NCBI RefSeq assembly: GCF_047496725.1
Contig: NC_132980.1
Coordinates: 4,888,572-4,952,571, forward strand
Direction of reading: 5' to 3'
DNA length: 64,000 bases
Source of the DNA: Anoplolepis gracilipes
Lineage: Eukaryota; Arthropoda; Insecta; Hymenoptera; Formicidae
In this document: piece after piece, positions 24,691 to 34,955 of the stretch
How positions within the stretch are numbered: the first letter of the stretch is position 1
Layout of the letters: each line of letters opens with the position of its first letter
Translations under genes and position numbers: made by a program
Notes under the pieces: generated by a model
The model's input: the letters and a program-made list of their open reading frames with translations, nothing else
Databases searched by the model: none
Told to the model about the DNA's origin: nothing

Positions 24691-25445
24691 TATCTCTCTT
24701 TCTATAGCGGACGCACGTTTGCCTATCACAGTCCATTCTATGATTGGTATTCATAATCCGATCTTATATTTAAGATCGTCTTAAAATCCCGTTCAAACAA
24801 TGAATAGCCGCAATTTTCTCACAATATTCTTTGTTTTATAGTAGCAATAGACATACGCAATAGCGTATTTGTACAAGCAAAAGACGTTGGTACCCGAACC
24901 GTTTTTTTGCACGTAAGTTTCTGTTCTTTGTTCCCTAATTATTTCATAACATACAATTGAAAATTATTATTTTCGTGATTGCGTTGGTTAATCGTTGCAT
25001 AAACATTTAATTTAATGTGTCTATTGGATTTTTATTTAAAAATATAACATGCATACGAAACATATTTTTTATCTGTTCCTTATTAATATTATTAATATTG
25101 AATGTTCTATAAAAACTAAAGAGATAAAATTTCACATTTTTGAATAGAATCCATGTCAATGATAAAAGCCGATATTTTCTGACAAAAAGTATGTTTTTTT
25201 TATTACAGATATTAAAATAACTATAATAACATTAAAAAATCTTTTATTGAAGTTCCTCAATTATTACATTTTTTAAATATATATATAAAACTAAAATTAA
25301 TATAAATAATATTCTAAAGTTTTTGTTTTAAAAATTTTACATATTTGAATTAAAAACTTTATTTTTGTACTACATACATAAAATTTACGCGCCAAGCGCG
25401 ACTATCCACGCCACTCGAAAAGAAGACAGTAAAAGAACTTGAAAC
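24691..25445. other. AT-rich DNA without visible gene
   Basis: Nothing coding or repeated is apparent in this stretch apart from short homopolymer runs. It ends where the TTGACCACGT minisatellite starts. Confidence 0.5.
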
Positions 25446-25708
25446 TTGACCACGTTGTTATTAACCCAAGATACTTTTGACCACGTTGCATTTGACCACG
25501 TTGCTTTTGACCACGTTGCATTTGACCACGTCACGATTGACCACGCGTTGCATTTGACCACGTAGCGATTGATCATGTTAATATTGACCACGTTGCATTT
25601 GACCACGTAGCTTTTGACCACGTAGCTTTTGATCACGTTACGATTGACCACGCGTCGTATTTGACCACGTTGCAATTGACCACGCGTCTCAATTTGACAG
25701 CGTTGCGA
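25446..25708. repeat. Minisatellite of TTGACCACGTTGCA-type units
   Basis: About fifteen degenerate units of 15-18 bp repeat TTGACCACGT followed by TGC, AGC or variants such as CGCGT. The 96-codon minus-strand ORF across it is a repeat translation (Val-Val-Lys patterns) and not a gene. The dense CG content contrasts with the AT-rich sequence to the left. Confidence 0.85.
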
Positions 25709-25734
25709 TTCGCGTCAAGCGTAATTTTACGGTC

Positions 25735-26075
25735 GTAACAATCTTTAACGGCAGCCGATATTTCCGCTGAATTTTCGTACAGGATAAGTGTAACGTTGTG
25801 CTCTTATCGGACGTGATCTCTTCCATGGTAGAAAGAATATGTATTCTTTCCACCATGATCTCTCCGCTACGGCTTCGCTCTCCGTCGACTGTAGCCTCTT
25901 GTCATCCCTCTTGCGACCGGGACCATCTGCTGGATGAAAATTCATCGCTGCCGCCAAACTTAGCAAAAGTGCGCGAAAAATACGATTGTTCGCAAGGGCG
26001 CTCTCAAAATTAGAGGACGCAGGCCCCGCGAACCCATCCGCGATCAGGGCATTCGGCCGTTGTGACGGACGGAGA
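25735..26075. repeat. LTR-like fragment related to 50505-50806
   Basis: The sequence from TTTAACGGCAG through GCTGCCGCCAAACT and GGGCGCTCTC to TTGTGACGGACG parallels the right end of the 1.97-kb insertion in the hAT element, with the same order of blocks. It is non-coding and ends exactly where the 1.1-kb duplicated unit begins. It includes a local palindrome near 25823-25856 (GTAGAAAGAATA against TATTCTTTCCAC). Confidence 0.6.
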
Positions 26076-27093
26076 CGTATCATAATTCAAATTCATAATA
26101 GACGAACTGAGACAAACTGAGACGAATGTTATTAGAACCAAAGAGAAGACTCTGTTAGAACGTGTTATATAAAAAACAATAAAAGAAAATTCTTGTAAAG
26201 TCGGTACCGCCGTTTATCTTTTATCATTTACTACGATAAAAAATATAAAATCAAGGATGGAAAATCAAGGTACGTAATTATATCAGATGATAAGTTTGAA
26301 AATCTCACATATACGTAAAGTAAATAAATCGCACAATTTCTTTGTTGCGTCAATAACTTTTCTATTGTCCTGAAATGATAGAAATATTAAATTATATAAA
26401 GTTTTATCCCAAAATTTTCTCGAATTAACTAAATTGAGTGACGATTAGAGGAATATGCAACAAGTCCCTTGAAATTTTTTATCAAGATAATCTAATTTTT
26501 TGTGTGACATTTTTGCTAATTTTTAATATTAATAATAATTTTTATTCTAGGCTCGATAACGACTGGTGGTGAAGTCGTAAAAGAAGGAATGAAGTGTATT
26601 CCAAGGAGACAACCAAACGATGGTGATGATAATGTGTCTTTACCGAATACGTCAAATTCCAAGAAATCCAGGAAATGAGACTATTTAAAGTTGCCAAGAT
26701 AAAGAAATACAAAATAAAGTTCCGGCGGACAAAATAATAATAGATAAGGTGAGCAGCGCAAAAGTAACTGGTAATAGAACTAGAAGAAGTAATCGTTTTG
26801 TCAGTAAATGATGTGAGAAATAATTCGATGACAATTACAGGTGACAAGGGATGATACTAAAGCGCAAGAAGATAAAGAAATGAAATAAGATGGGGTACAA
26901 AGCGTATAAGTTGTACAAGTTTGAATCCGAAAGATATGAAAATTTTTTTTTAAATATTAGACAATATAATTGTAGCTTAACTTTTGTTTATTATTTTAAA
27001 TATTTACATTTTTAGTTCGTTAGAATCTGATTAAAAACATTATATTAGAAAAGAACATGTAGAATTAAAAACTAAATATGAGAATATAATATA
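26076..27093 (+). repeat. 1.1-kb duplicated unit, copy 1 (left part)
   Basis: From CGTATCATAATTC onward this segment is the near-identical inverse of 46703-47796. It has no long ORF on either strand. An intron-like acceptor (TTTTTATTCTAG) at about 26539-26550 precedes a short frame, EGMKCIPRRQPNDGDD, that is shared by the other copy, so the unit may derive from a spliced transcript or element. The copy is interrupted at 27093 by a 3.5-kb insertion and resumes at 30607. Confidence 0.8.
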
Positions 27094-28269
27094 TGTTACG
27101 TCCGATAGACTTCACGATTCTTTCTTTTCGAGAGGAATGTATAAACAATCAGAGATAATGATTCTAAGAACTCTCTACGGGAAATATCAAACCGTGAGAG
27201 CTGTCACTTTAGTCGCACTGCACGAATATTACGTTACGTGGATAATAAAAATTTTAACAAACCTCCGTAAGGCGAGACCAATTATAAATAAGATAACCCA
27301 AGAAGTCTTAGAAATCAAATAAAGAATAAACATTCGAACGGCTCTCTAAATTTCAAAAGAATTTTAAATAAAACAGAGTCGCCGTAACTCGAGGCAGTTG
27401 TTTAGAACTGCAATCATAAATTTGAAACGGCGACGAAAACTTAAGAAACATTTGATAAGAGAGCTCGCCTGACGGACCACCTAAAGTGACAGCTGTTTAT
27501 TATAAATTTCTAAATAGCGATAAGCGACTCTGACGGTACCAAACTCCTCATTGGCCAAATGGAAAAATCTCTTGAACCAATAGAGAAGAAATTTTTGAGA
27601 CTCGAAGTCGAAGGAAACACCCCCTAAGCATAAGGGGGCGTTAATTAAAATTTTAATTCGTCCAATTGTCCAATGGAGAGGAGGTACGAATTCTAGTATA
27701 TAATACGGAAGCAATGCGCCGCGACATCAGTTTTTTCAGTTTTTTTCGGTATCAGAATTAGCATCAATATAACTCGTACGATACAAACTATTTTCTTTCA
27801 CCTCGTCTTCGAGACGCGGAATCGATCCTCGATCCCAACGTTTAACCCTTCGGGTGTTAACAAGTTCGAATATTAATACTTCCGATTCCGCGACGTGTGG
27901 TTCACCTAATATTTAACACAGACTCTCTGTGTAGTGCGGATTAAAAATTTAAACGATAAAAAGCGTCAAACAGGGGCACCTGTAAAATCCAACCCGACGC
28001 CGCTAAATCCACTGCCGAGGTCTTTTTAAAACCAACAGCGTACCCAATAAGACCGTACCGACCAAATAACCTATTCTATTGATTTCACCTTCCCCATTTA
28101 AAATTCGGTTATAGTAATTATAGTGAGACAGTTCTTTATTTTTGTTGTTCTTCATTTTATTATTACTGTTTGATCAGATACTCCTCATTTTACCTTTGTA
28201 ATTATAATTAACTCCCCTTTTCGTTGTTTATGTTTACTTCCCATCCTCTTCATTTTCACGTAGTCTTTC

Positions 28270-28906
28270 TATTTTCACTGCAAGTACCTGTGTATTTCGC
28301 GGAACCGGTATCTCGCGTACTGGTATGGAATATAATTAGGTCGAATTTGCAAATTCCTTTTATTTTCTCTGTAAGTACCTGTGTATTTCGCGGAACCGGT
28401 ATCTCGTGTACTGGTACGGAATATAACTAGGTCGAACTTGCAAATTCCTTTTATTTTCTCTGCAAGTACCTGTGTATTTCGCGGAACCGGTATCTCGTGT
28501 ACTGGTACGGAATATAATTAGGTCGAACTTGCAAATTCCTTTTATTTTCTCTGCAAGTACCTGTGTATTTCGCGGAACCGGTATCTCGTGTACTGGTACG
28601 GAATATAATTAGGTCAAACTTGCAAATTCCTTTTATTTTCTCTGCAAGTACCTGTGTATTTCGCGGAACCGGTATCTCGTGTACTGGTACGGAATATAAT
28701 TAGGTCGAACTTGCAAATTCCTTTTATTTTCTCTGCAAGTACCTGTGTATTTCGCGGAACCGGTATCTCGTGTACTGGTACGGAATATAACTAGGTCGAA
28801 CTTGCAAATTCTTTTTATTTTCTCTGCAAGTACCTGTGTATTTCGCGGAACCGGTATCTCGTGTACTGGTACGAAATATAATTAGGCAGAACCTGTAAAT
28901 TCCTTC
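28270..28906 (+). repeat. Seven tandem 91-bp repeats
   Basis: Units begin at 28270, 28361, 28452, 28543, 28634, 28725 and 28816. Each includes AAGTACCTGTGTATTTCGCG and AACCGGTATCTCGTGTACTGG. The inner part (ACCGGTA ... TACTGGT) can form a 7-bp stem with one mismatch. Middle units are nearly identical, while the first and last are more diverged at their edges, as expected for unequal crossing-over. They lie between the promoter-like left part and the ORF of the 3.5-kb element. Confidence 0.93.
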
Positions 28907-29206
28907 AATTTTCTCTACGGAAGCAAATTTTTCCTGAAAATTCCATTTTTCCTCTGGTCCTTTAATTATTTATTACAATTTATTCATTACCTCTTTTTTT
29001 TGTGTTATTCCTTTTTTTTATTTTTTATTTATTTCCTTTCTTTCCTTCTTTTCTCTCCACTTCTTTCTTTTTCTCCCTCTTCTCTCCTCTCTATATTATG
29101 CATTTTAAATAATATAATTTCCTGACTTAAATTATATTAAGAACATTATAAATTGTACTAATTAGAACTGTCTTGCCGAAAATAAACGATAAGTTTTCTG
29201 AAACAT

Positions 29207-29734
29207 TTGCGTAGGTTCATAGTGGAGCCCGTTCATCCGAAACGTCTAAAGGCTAAAGCTAAACGTCTCCGCAACCGTAAGAACCGACGCGCCCGAAGAG
29301 TTTTGGCTCAGGCGACAGCAAATTATAATATTAAGAACAATATTTCTAATCTTAAGATAGAATTAAAAGGTCAAATTTTCCGCGAACAGTCATCACACAC
29401 ACACGCAGAGTCCCATCCCCCTCTTTCTCATTCAAGAGAGCTGAAACCACCCCTCTCACCTGACCTTTCTCCTCGCACCCCTATCGACCCCCCTCCCCTT
29501 TCACATCCAGTAGTATCATCCTCGCACAAACAACCCTTCCCATCGTCTCTCGATTTACCGGGGCCTTCTAACAAAACTCCCTCTACTTCCGAACCCCCTC
29601 CGTGTCCACCCTCACCAGCCTCTACCATCATCCTGGGAGATTCACCCCATCTTCCCCCCGCAATTCACCTGATTCTCAAGAGGAATCGGATGAAATTTGA
29701 GAGGCCCTTCGTGATATTGCCGAGGTCGTCGTAG
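29207..29734 (+). CDS. 175-codon Arg/Lys- then Pro/Ser-rich ORF of the 3.5-kb element
   Basis: I do not recognise this protein. Residues 1-40 are very basic (PKRLKAKAKRLRNRKNRRAR), consistent with nucleic-acid binding. From about residue 60 the sequence is rich in Pro and Ser (ELKPPLSPDLSPRTPIDPPP). It has no zinc knuckle, no conserved catalytic motif and no membrane segment. The composition resembles a Gag-like or disordered nucleic-acid binding protein, but that is inference. Base composition is more GC-rich than the surroundings. The ORF lies 300 bp after the 91-bp repeats and 330 bp before the terminal hairpin, and no overlapping pol frame is seen. Codons before 29207 stay open for only a short distance. 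Confidence 0.4.
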   Translation: MRRFIVEPVHPKRLKAKAKRLRNRKNRRARRVLAQATANYNIKNNISNLKIELKGQIFREQSSHTHAESHPPLSHSRELKPPLSPDLSPRTPIDPPPLSHPVVSSSHKQPFPSSLDLPGPSNKTPSTSEPPPCPPSPASTIILGDSPHLPPAIHLILKRNRMKFERPFVILPRSS

Positions 29735-30095
29735 ACCTCGAGAAAGAAAACGCGAGTCACGCTGAAAATTCTAAACACCAACAACCTCTTCGTCCTCCGC
29801 CTCAAGATCCTACCCAATATTTAATAAATAATCTCCCAAGGATCCGACATCTCCTCCCAAAAGGCTTGTATACAATCGGGCCTGGTCCTGTTGATTTGAC
29901 AACATTGCACTCCATCCTTGCAACCAACCCGCCGGGATCCGTTATCCCATGGTTCCTCCCCGGTCTTAGATATCCCCTCGCCGTTCCGATAAAGGCTCTC
30001 TGGAAGAAATTCCCTCCTTCCACGATTATCTTCGAGGAAGCATAATTCTTTTCCTGCCCCTTCCCTTAGAATTTAAATACTATTGTATAAATACT

Positions 30096-30144
30096 AGTCA
30101 GGTAACAAACCCTTTTTATTTTTCCATTTCCAATTTACCTGACT
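30096..30144 (+). other. Hairpin before TGTAACACCC, copy A
   Basis: AGTCAGGTAA (30096-30105) pairs perfectly with TTACCTGACT (30135-30144) around a 29-base loop. It follows the string ACTATTGTATAAATAC and precedes TGTAACACCCGCGA at 30164. The same context at 46225-46325 carries a hairpin with a different but again perfect stem. Confidence 0.65.
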
Positions 30145-30602
30145 GACGTCCCTCCGAACTAATGTAACACCCGCGAACGCACACGCACACACACACTTAT
30201 TAAGTAATTAATAAGATTAATTAATTTAATTAAAATGCCAATTTTTTGAATCTTATACATATATATATATTTGATTTTTTTTCTTAATAAATGACTAAAA
30301 ATTTAAAATATTAAAAATTCTAATCAAATTTATTAATCCTTTCTAACACATTCCCTGACTCCCAGATCGCACAAGGTCCCGTCCCGCGTAACAGGGATTA
30401 ACTTCCTTTACCAAAAAGGGACCACCGAACGAACGGCCTACTGACCTAGTAAAAGAGACCCTCGAGGTCTTTGACCACGTCCGGCCTTGTACAGTTCGTT
30501 CGAATCGAGAGCGTTAAGGTTTTACGCGTTTCGACAAGAGTAAGTTCTGTCCTTTCATTATCTCTTTCTTTTCCTTTTTTTTTCTCGAGTCTGGACGTAA
30601 CA

Positions 30603-30690
30603 TATATGATGAATTTACATATTTGTTTATGTATAAAATATAACTTTTCTCTACTACTATTTAAATTTGAAGTACACAACTGTATGCGCG
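30603..30690 (+). repeat. 1.1-kb duplicated unit, copy 1 (right part)
   Basis: After the TATA duplication the sequence TATATGATGAATTTACAT up to about AAGTACACAACTGTAT matches the inverse of 46703-46790. Together with 26076-27093 it completes the unit. Confidence 0.8.
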
Positions 30691-30881
30691 ATACGTTTTT
30701 GAAAAGTATAAAGTTATTTTTCAAATAAAAAAATGTTGCATCATTATTATTTTAAAGAACATCTTTAAAACGAATGAGAAAACAATATACATATATATGT
30801 CAAAGTTATCACGCTATATAATTTGATTTGCTACAGAATATTCCATAATATAATATAATATAGGCACGTGTCGCATCGTTG

Positions 30882-31690
30882 CTATCTTTCTCGTTTCTTT
30901 TCTTTATCTCTTTTTTCGCTGTTGATATCGTTCATCTCTTCGTCTTCGGCGGTGAGAATCTTTTCTCTCTCTTGCTCGTCGTCTCGCGTTACGTTGCGGC
31001 TTAGCGCATCGGCGTTCGCGTTCGCACGTCCGGCCTTATGTATTATCTCATAGTCGTACTCTTCTAATTTTATTTGCCATCGAATTAATCGTGATCCTGG
31101 ATCGTTCACGTTAAATAACCATATTAGAGGCTTGTGATCCGTAATGACCTTAAATTGTGTTCCGTACACGTAGAGTCTGAAATGCTTTACAGCCCATGCA
31201 ATAGCTAATAGTTCTTTTTCGGTAGTACTATAGTTTTGTTCCGCACGGTTCAGTACTCGGCTGGCGTAAGCTATCGGTCGCTCGCTGCCTATCTTTCCTT
31301 GCGATAAGACCGCTCCGATCGCGTAGTCGGATGCGTCTGTAGTTATATTAAATTGTTCAGCGAAATCTGGATATTTTAATACGGGTGCCGTTATTAATTT
31401 ATTTTTAAGTACTTCGAAGGCATTTTGTTGCTCTGCGGTCCACACAAATTTTTCGGTTTTCTTTGTCAATTTCGTTAATGGTTTAGCTATTTTCGAGAAA
31501 TCTTCTATGAATCTTCGATAGTAACCGGCTAGACCTATAAATGATTGGATATCTTTCACCTTTTTTGGCGTCGGGAAATCTCTTACCGCTGTTAGTTTAG
31601 ACGGGTCAGGAGATATTCCATGTTCTGATATTATATGGCCCAGGTACATTACTTCTTTGCGTAGGAATTCGTATTTATCCAGCTGTAATT
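30882..31690 (-). pseudogene. pol: Gypsy-2 RT C-terminus and RNase H
   Basis: The frame runs from about 31690 to 30882. It begins in the connection after the RT palm (LQLDKYEFLRKEVMYLGH), continues with the RT thumb (IQSFIGLAGYYRRFIEDFS) and a full RNase H: ITTDASDYAIGAVLSQG, TTEKELLAIAWAVKHFR, VITDHKPLIWL and the end block AGRANANADALSRN. The acidic catalytic residues are present. The YxDD box and fingers of RT are absent because sequence coding for them was deleted at about 31690, right after protease. The last ~30 residues are Glu/Arg/Lys-rich. Integrase is missing. Confidence 0.88.
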
Positions 31691-32345
31691 TTAAATTATT
31701 AGTTCAAAGTCGTCTTTTACTACGTAAATTGCATGTTTAATGTCTTGTCCTGTTAGATTAATAGTCGCATGCATTTTTCCTATTGTATATACTTTGTGTC
31801 CGGTTATTCCTATTAACGCTAATTTTTTATTGTATATCAATGTTTCGCCTTTTAAATGCTTTACTTTTATTAGTGATATGGTCGCACCGGAATCGTATAG
31901 CATGTTTATGCGCCCTGTCTTTGTTTCGCGTATGGGCATCGTTACGACGTCGAGTCCTTGTTTATCTCGCGTCTGTCGTACGCGTGTCACCTGATATTCC
32001 AGCGCGCACTTTGCCTTGCTATCGCTTCTTTCTTCTTCGTTACTACGCTCGGAATCGGAACTCTTTCCTCGCGTCTTATAACGCGTTCCTTTTGAATTAT
32101 TTTGAATATCGCTCGATTTATTCGCGTTATTCGGGTTTTTTCGATCCTGTGGTTTTCCTTGCGGTCGGCCGTTTAAAGACCAACACTCGTCGCGATTATG
32201 TCCGCGCTTTTTACAATACTTGCAAAATTTTTCTACCACATTGACGCGTGGTTTATCGGGTTTCGGTAGAGCGTATCTGCTCGTTCGACAATCTCGTCCA
32301 TAATGTCCTATCTTGCCGCATTTAAAACATGTTGCATTAGTAACA
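31691..32345 (-). pseudogene. Gypsy-2 nucleocapsid knuckles and protease
   Basis: Two CCHC-type knuckles can be read: CFKCGKIGHYGRDC at about 32325-32284 and CKYCKKRGHNRDEC at about 32225-32184. A Lys/Ser/Asn-rich linker follows, then the aspartic protease start MLYDSGATISLIK with active-site DSG and the downstream flap-like region GITGHKVYTIG. The frame stops at 31691 within VVKDDFELI, where a full element would continue into the rest of protease and RT. This is a deletion joint, not a normal end. Confidence 0.85.
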
Positions 32346-33340
32346 CGTTATCTCGAGGCGGTCGCGAATAATTCGAGTCGAGTTTATTTTTATTTTGATA
32401 ACTGTTTGTTCTCGCTCCCATCGGCTTGATAAGTTTTCTTCCGAGCTCGCGCCGTTTATCGCCTCTTGCAATGTCGAGAAGCATTGTGACCGTACGAGTA
32501 CTTTCAAGTCGTCGCGTAGTCCGATTTGATAATTAATTAATGCTTGGTCTCTAATAGTTTGCTGAATCGTGCGTTTTTGTTCTAGAGTATGCTCTTTTCC
32601 TTCGGTCATAGAATCATATAGTTTCATAGCTACTAGATCGACACGCTGTCCAAACGCGTAGACGGTTTTGCTTGTTTTTTGTTTTAATGAATTAAATTCG
32701 ATTTTCAAGTGTGTCGTGCTTTGTTTCGTTTGATAACAAGCTTCGAGTTGCGTCCGAAATTCATCGAAAGTGCGTATATCGCGCGTTTCAAAATCTTGTC
32801 GCGCTCTTCCGCGTAACTTTGTATATAATATCGCCTGCATAAGAGATTCTTCGTCTACCGGATTTGTATTTTGTATCGCGTATGTGCATGAATTCAAAAA
32901 ATCTTGCAACTTGTGATCGCGACATTCCGTCAAATTCCGGAATCATTTGTCTCGCTTCCTTTAACGTCAGGAAATTTGGTGCCATACTACGTCGGTTTCT
33001 AATGTCGCGATCGGTCTGTCCGTAATATATGCTTTCGGAAAGTTCTTCTCGACGGCTTGTATTTTGATCGCGTTGCTGTAGTTGAGCTACTTGCTCTGTT
33101 AAGAATTATATTGCGTAGCGCATTTCTCTTAACATTGCGGACGTAGAGTCGTTTGTCGACTCTTCTCGTGGTTGTACCGGTTGGATTAATTGTTCGTCGC
33201 AATCGTGCGATCTCGTCGTCTACCGCGTCATTAGACACGTTTGCGGAAGTAGACGCGCGGGGATTTTGAGCTTCTGCCATCTCACGCGTTCGTGCGTAGA
33301 TTTCTTCGGGATCAAAAATCTGGCTCTCGTAATGTGTCAA
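32337..33340 (-). pseudogene. gag: Gypsy-2 gag, frameshifted
   Basis: Three overlapping minus-strand frames make up this gag. An N-terminal frame (33340-32999) is Arg-rich and stops early. The next (32985-32788) starts with LTLKEARQMIPEFDGMSRS, and the main capsid continues in another frame (32933-32337) with LQDFLNSCTYAIQNTNPVDE and ARQDFETRDIRTFDEFRTQL. The switch between the last two is a one-base shift in the TCACAAG stretch near 32925. This is the usual capsid arrangement of errantivirus-like Gypsy elements. The C-terminus leads into the zinc knuckles. Confidence 0.85.
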
Positions 33341-34090
33341 TGAAAATTCTCGCCGGAGTGATACCTGGCTTGGAGTTCGACTAAGATACGGTCTCGTTCG
33401 TCTGGTTGAGTCGTGTAAATCGTCAGTGGGGTCAGTCGGATTATTTTCAATAAGACTCGCGTCGAAACTCGTAAATGGAAATTCGCGTTCTGTTATAACA
33501 TTGCTCGGTAGCTCTGTGTCGCTATCGCTCGAGTATCAAGTTTCGAGGTTCCGTCGGACACTATCGCGTATGTCGTGGAGCGCTTCTACACTCGTGGGAC
33601 TTAATTCGCAATATTTTATAGCTCGAATTGTTCGTTCGCTAAGTAACCACGACTTATTTGCTATCGGTTTCGGTACGTTTCTTCCTTCCGACATTCACGC
33701 AAATTTAATTAAAATTAATTTGGTTCGGACTTACAGTAGTAGTATCGCTCGCATATTCGCTCACTGTCTCGGTTTTGCTGACGCTGCGTCCTTCGCTCGG
33801 CGGCTGATAAGGCTAGCGGTCGCGTTCCGGCGGCGATGCGTCGTCGATGGAGTTGTCGTAGGTCGGGCGGCTTAGCGGCTCGCATCCTTGCTTCAATCCT
33901 GCGATGCTCTGTTTATCTCGTAGTCCGTGGTCGTCTGCTTTGCATGTGGTTTTTCCTTGGCTTTTGTTATCCGTCAGTGTTTGCTAACTTTCTGACGTGC
34001 CTACTTGTTTATGCACTTTTTATTTTATTGCAGGTCTTGCACGACGGTCGAGGTGCCAACTCCTTAAGATCCACCGGGGGTGTTCCCAGG

Positions 34091-34108
34091 ATCCCACCGC
34101 TGCCACCA
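34091..34108 (-). promoter_or_regulatory. Gypsy-2 primer-binding site, tRNA-Leu-like
   Basis: Minus-strand TGGTGGCAGCGGTGGGAT starts three bases inside the 5' LTR. It agrees with the complement of the tRNA-Leu 3' end (TGGTGTCAGAAGTGGGAT, from general knowledge) at 15 of 18 positions. Position and the TGG start support the call. Confidence 0.6.
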
Positions 34109-34111
34109 AAT

Positions 34112-34903
34112 TGTTGTGCCTCCGTGAGGGGGCACAGGGTTTTTCGGGATTCGTGCAGGGAAGGCCGGGGATACGGCGGGCAGTGGCCTCTCTTTATTTT
34201 AATAAAGTTCTTTTTTTTATATGTGCTTGCTTCTTCCTTTTATTATAATAAATAACAGTTAGATAGATTCAATGGGTTGGTATTTTGTCGCTGCTCCCAG
34301 TGAACGTTATGTCACTCGCGTTTAATATCGGTTGAAGTGAGAGAGCGGTATCTCTCGTACGCTCTGTCGCACGGGCAGTCTGATACGCGTCGGCTTATCT
34401 CAGGCGCGCGTATATCTCTTAGTCATTCGTGTATGACTCTGTTGAATCTGGTCAACAGCTGCTCGTGGCGATTATTACTCGTTCGGTTCTGATTAACGGT
34501 TGCTTGTGACGATTATTCCTCTTTTGGATCTGATCAACGACTGCCCCTCGCTTCATCGCGGCGGGTGCTGTTCTTCCCTCTGAACTGTATGGTTTTTCGG
34601 GGGGATCCCTTAGCAACATGACCAAATATGGTTATGTTGCTGAATTCACGTTTTAGTGCAAGCGAGGAAGTTCAAAGTCGAATTTCCTCGCTTGTACTTT
34701 TAGCAATTCGGCGACACCTTTCCGGTGCGTCTCCGAGAGCGCTTTCCGGTTTCGCGTTCGCGCTCGATCTCGGGCGCGCGTGGCTCGCTGCATCAGCGGC
34801 TCGCGCGATTATCGCTTCGCTCGCGATGCATTCCTGCATCAATATAATTATATATATATATATATTCATTAATTAATTAAATCTATAGCCTTTTCTGGGG
34901 CTA

Positions 34904-34907
<4 letters not shown>
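34112..34907 (-). repeat. Gypsy-2 5' LTR
   Basis: This 796-bp LTR reads TGTTGTGCCTCC... to ...GGGGCTATAAC on the plus strand, so it is in minus orientation like its element. It resembles the isolated LTR at 58740-59502 over its full length, including the block TTGCTGAATT and the GC-rich GCGCGCGTGGCTCGCTGC. Plus-strand ORFs of 60-82 codons inside it are shared with the other LTR copies and reflect LTR conservation, not genes. Confidence 0.88.

Positions 34908-34955
<48 letters not shown>

Larger units (their letters stand above)
27094..30602 (+). mobile_element. 3.5-kb insertion TGTTACGTCC...GGACGTAACA, unclassified
   Basis: The boundaries come from the uninterrupted copy at 46703-47796. The element starts TGTTACGTCC, ends GGACGTAACA and is flanked by the 4-bp duplication TATA (27090-27093, 30603-30606). 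The first ~900 bp look like an LTR: a TATA-like box (AGTATATAATACGG, about 27693-27706) followed by CATCAGTTTTTTCAG near 27725. Seven 91-bp repeats, a 175-codon ORF, a hairpin and a TGTAACACCCGCG-headed tail follow. I cannot find the left end repeated directly at the right end, so it is not a simple LTR pair; the 10-bp ends are inverted instead. Relatives of the left end occur at 45207 and 58305. No transposase, RT or integrase is visible, so it must be non-autonomous or recombinant. Confidence 0.7.
30863..34907 (-). mobile_element. Gypsy-2: errantivirus-like Gypsy element, internally deleted
   Basis: On the minus strand this element has a 5' LTR (34112-34907), a primer-binding site, gag, two zinc knuckles, protease, then directly the C-terminal end of RT and RNase H. 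The polymerase core is missing, and there is no integrase, env or 3' LTR; the sequence ends abruptly after RNase H near 30863. Its RNase H resembles that of Gypsy-3 (41690-42281), so the two belong to one clade. Frameshifts in gag and the RT deletion make it inactive. Confidence 0.85.

Noticed and set aside
25385..25675. 96-codon minus-strand repeat protein
   Set aside because: It is the translation of a degenerate minisatellite with irregular unit length, which would not keep frame under selection.
28270..28906. CRISPR-like array
   Set aside because: The 91-bp units are contiguous without unique spacers and the host is a eukaryote; it is a tandem minisatellite.
34628..34876. ORFs repeated in each LTR copy (34628, 34907-35212, 59137-59485)
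   Set aside because: They are shared because the LTRs are homologous; frames differ in length and end in TA repeats.
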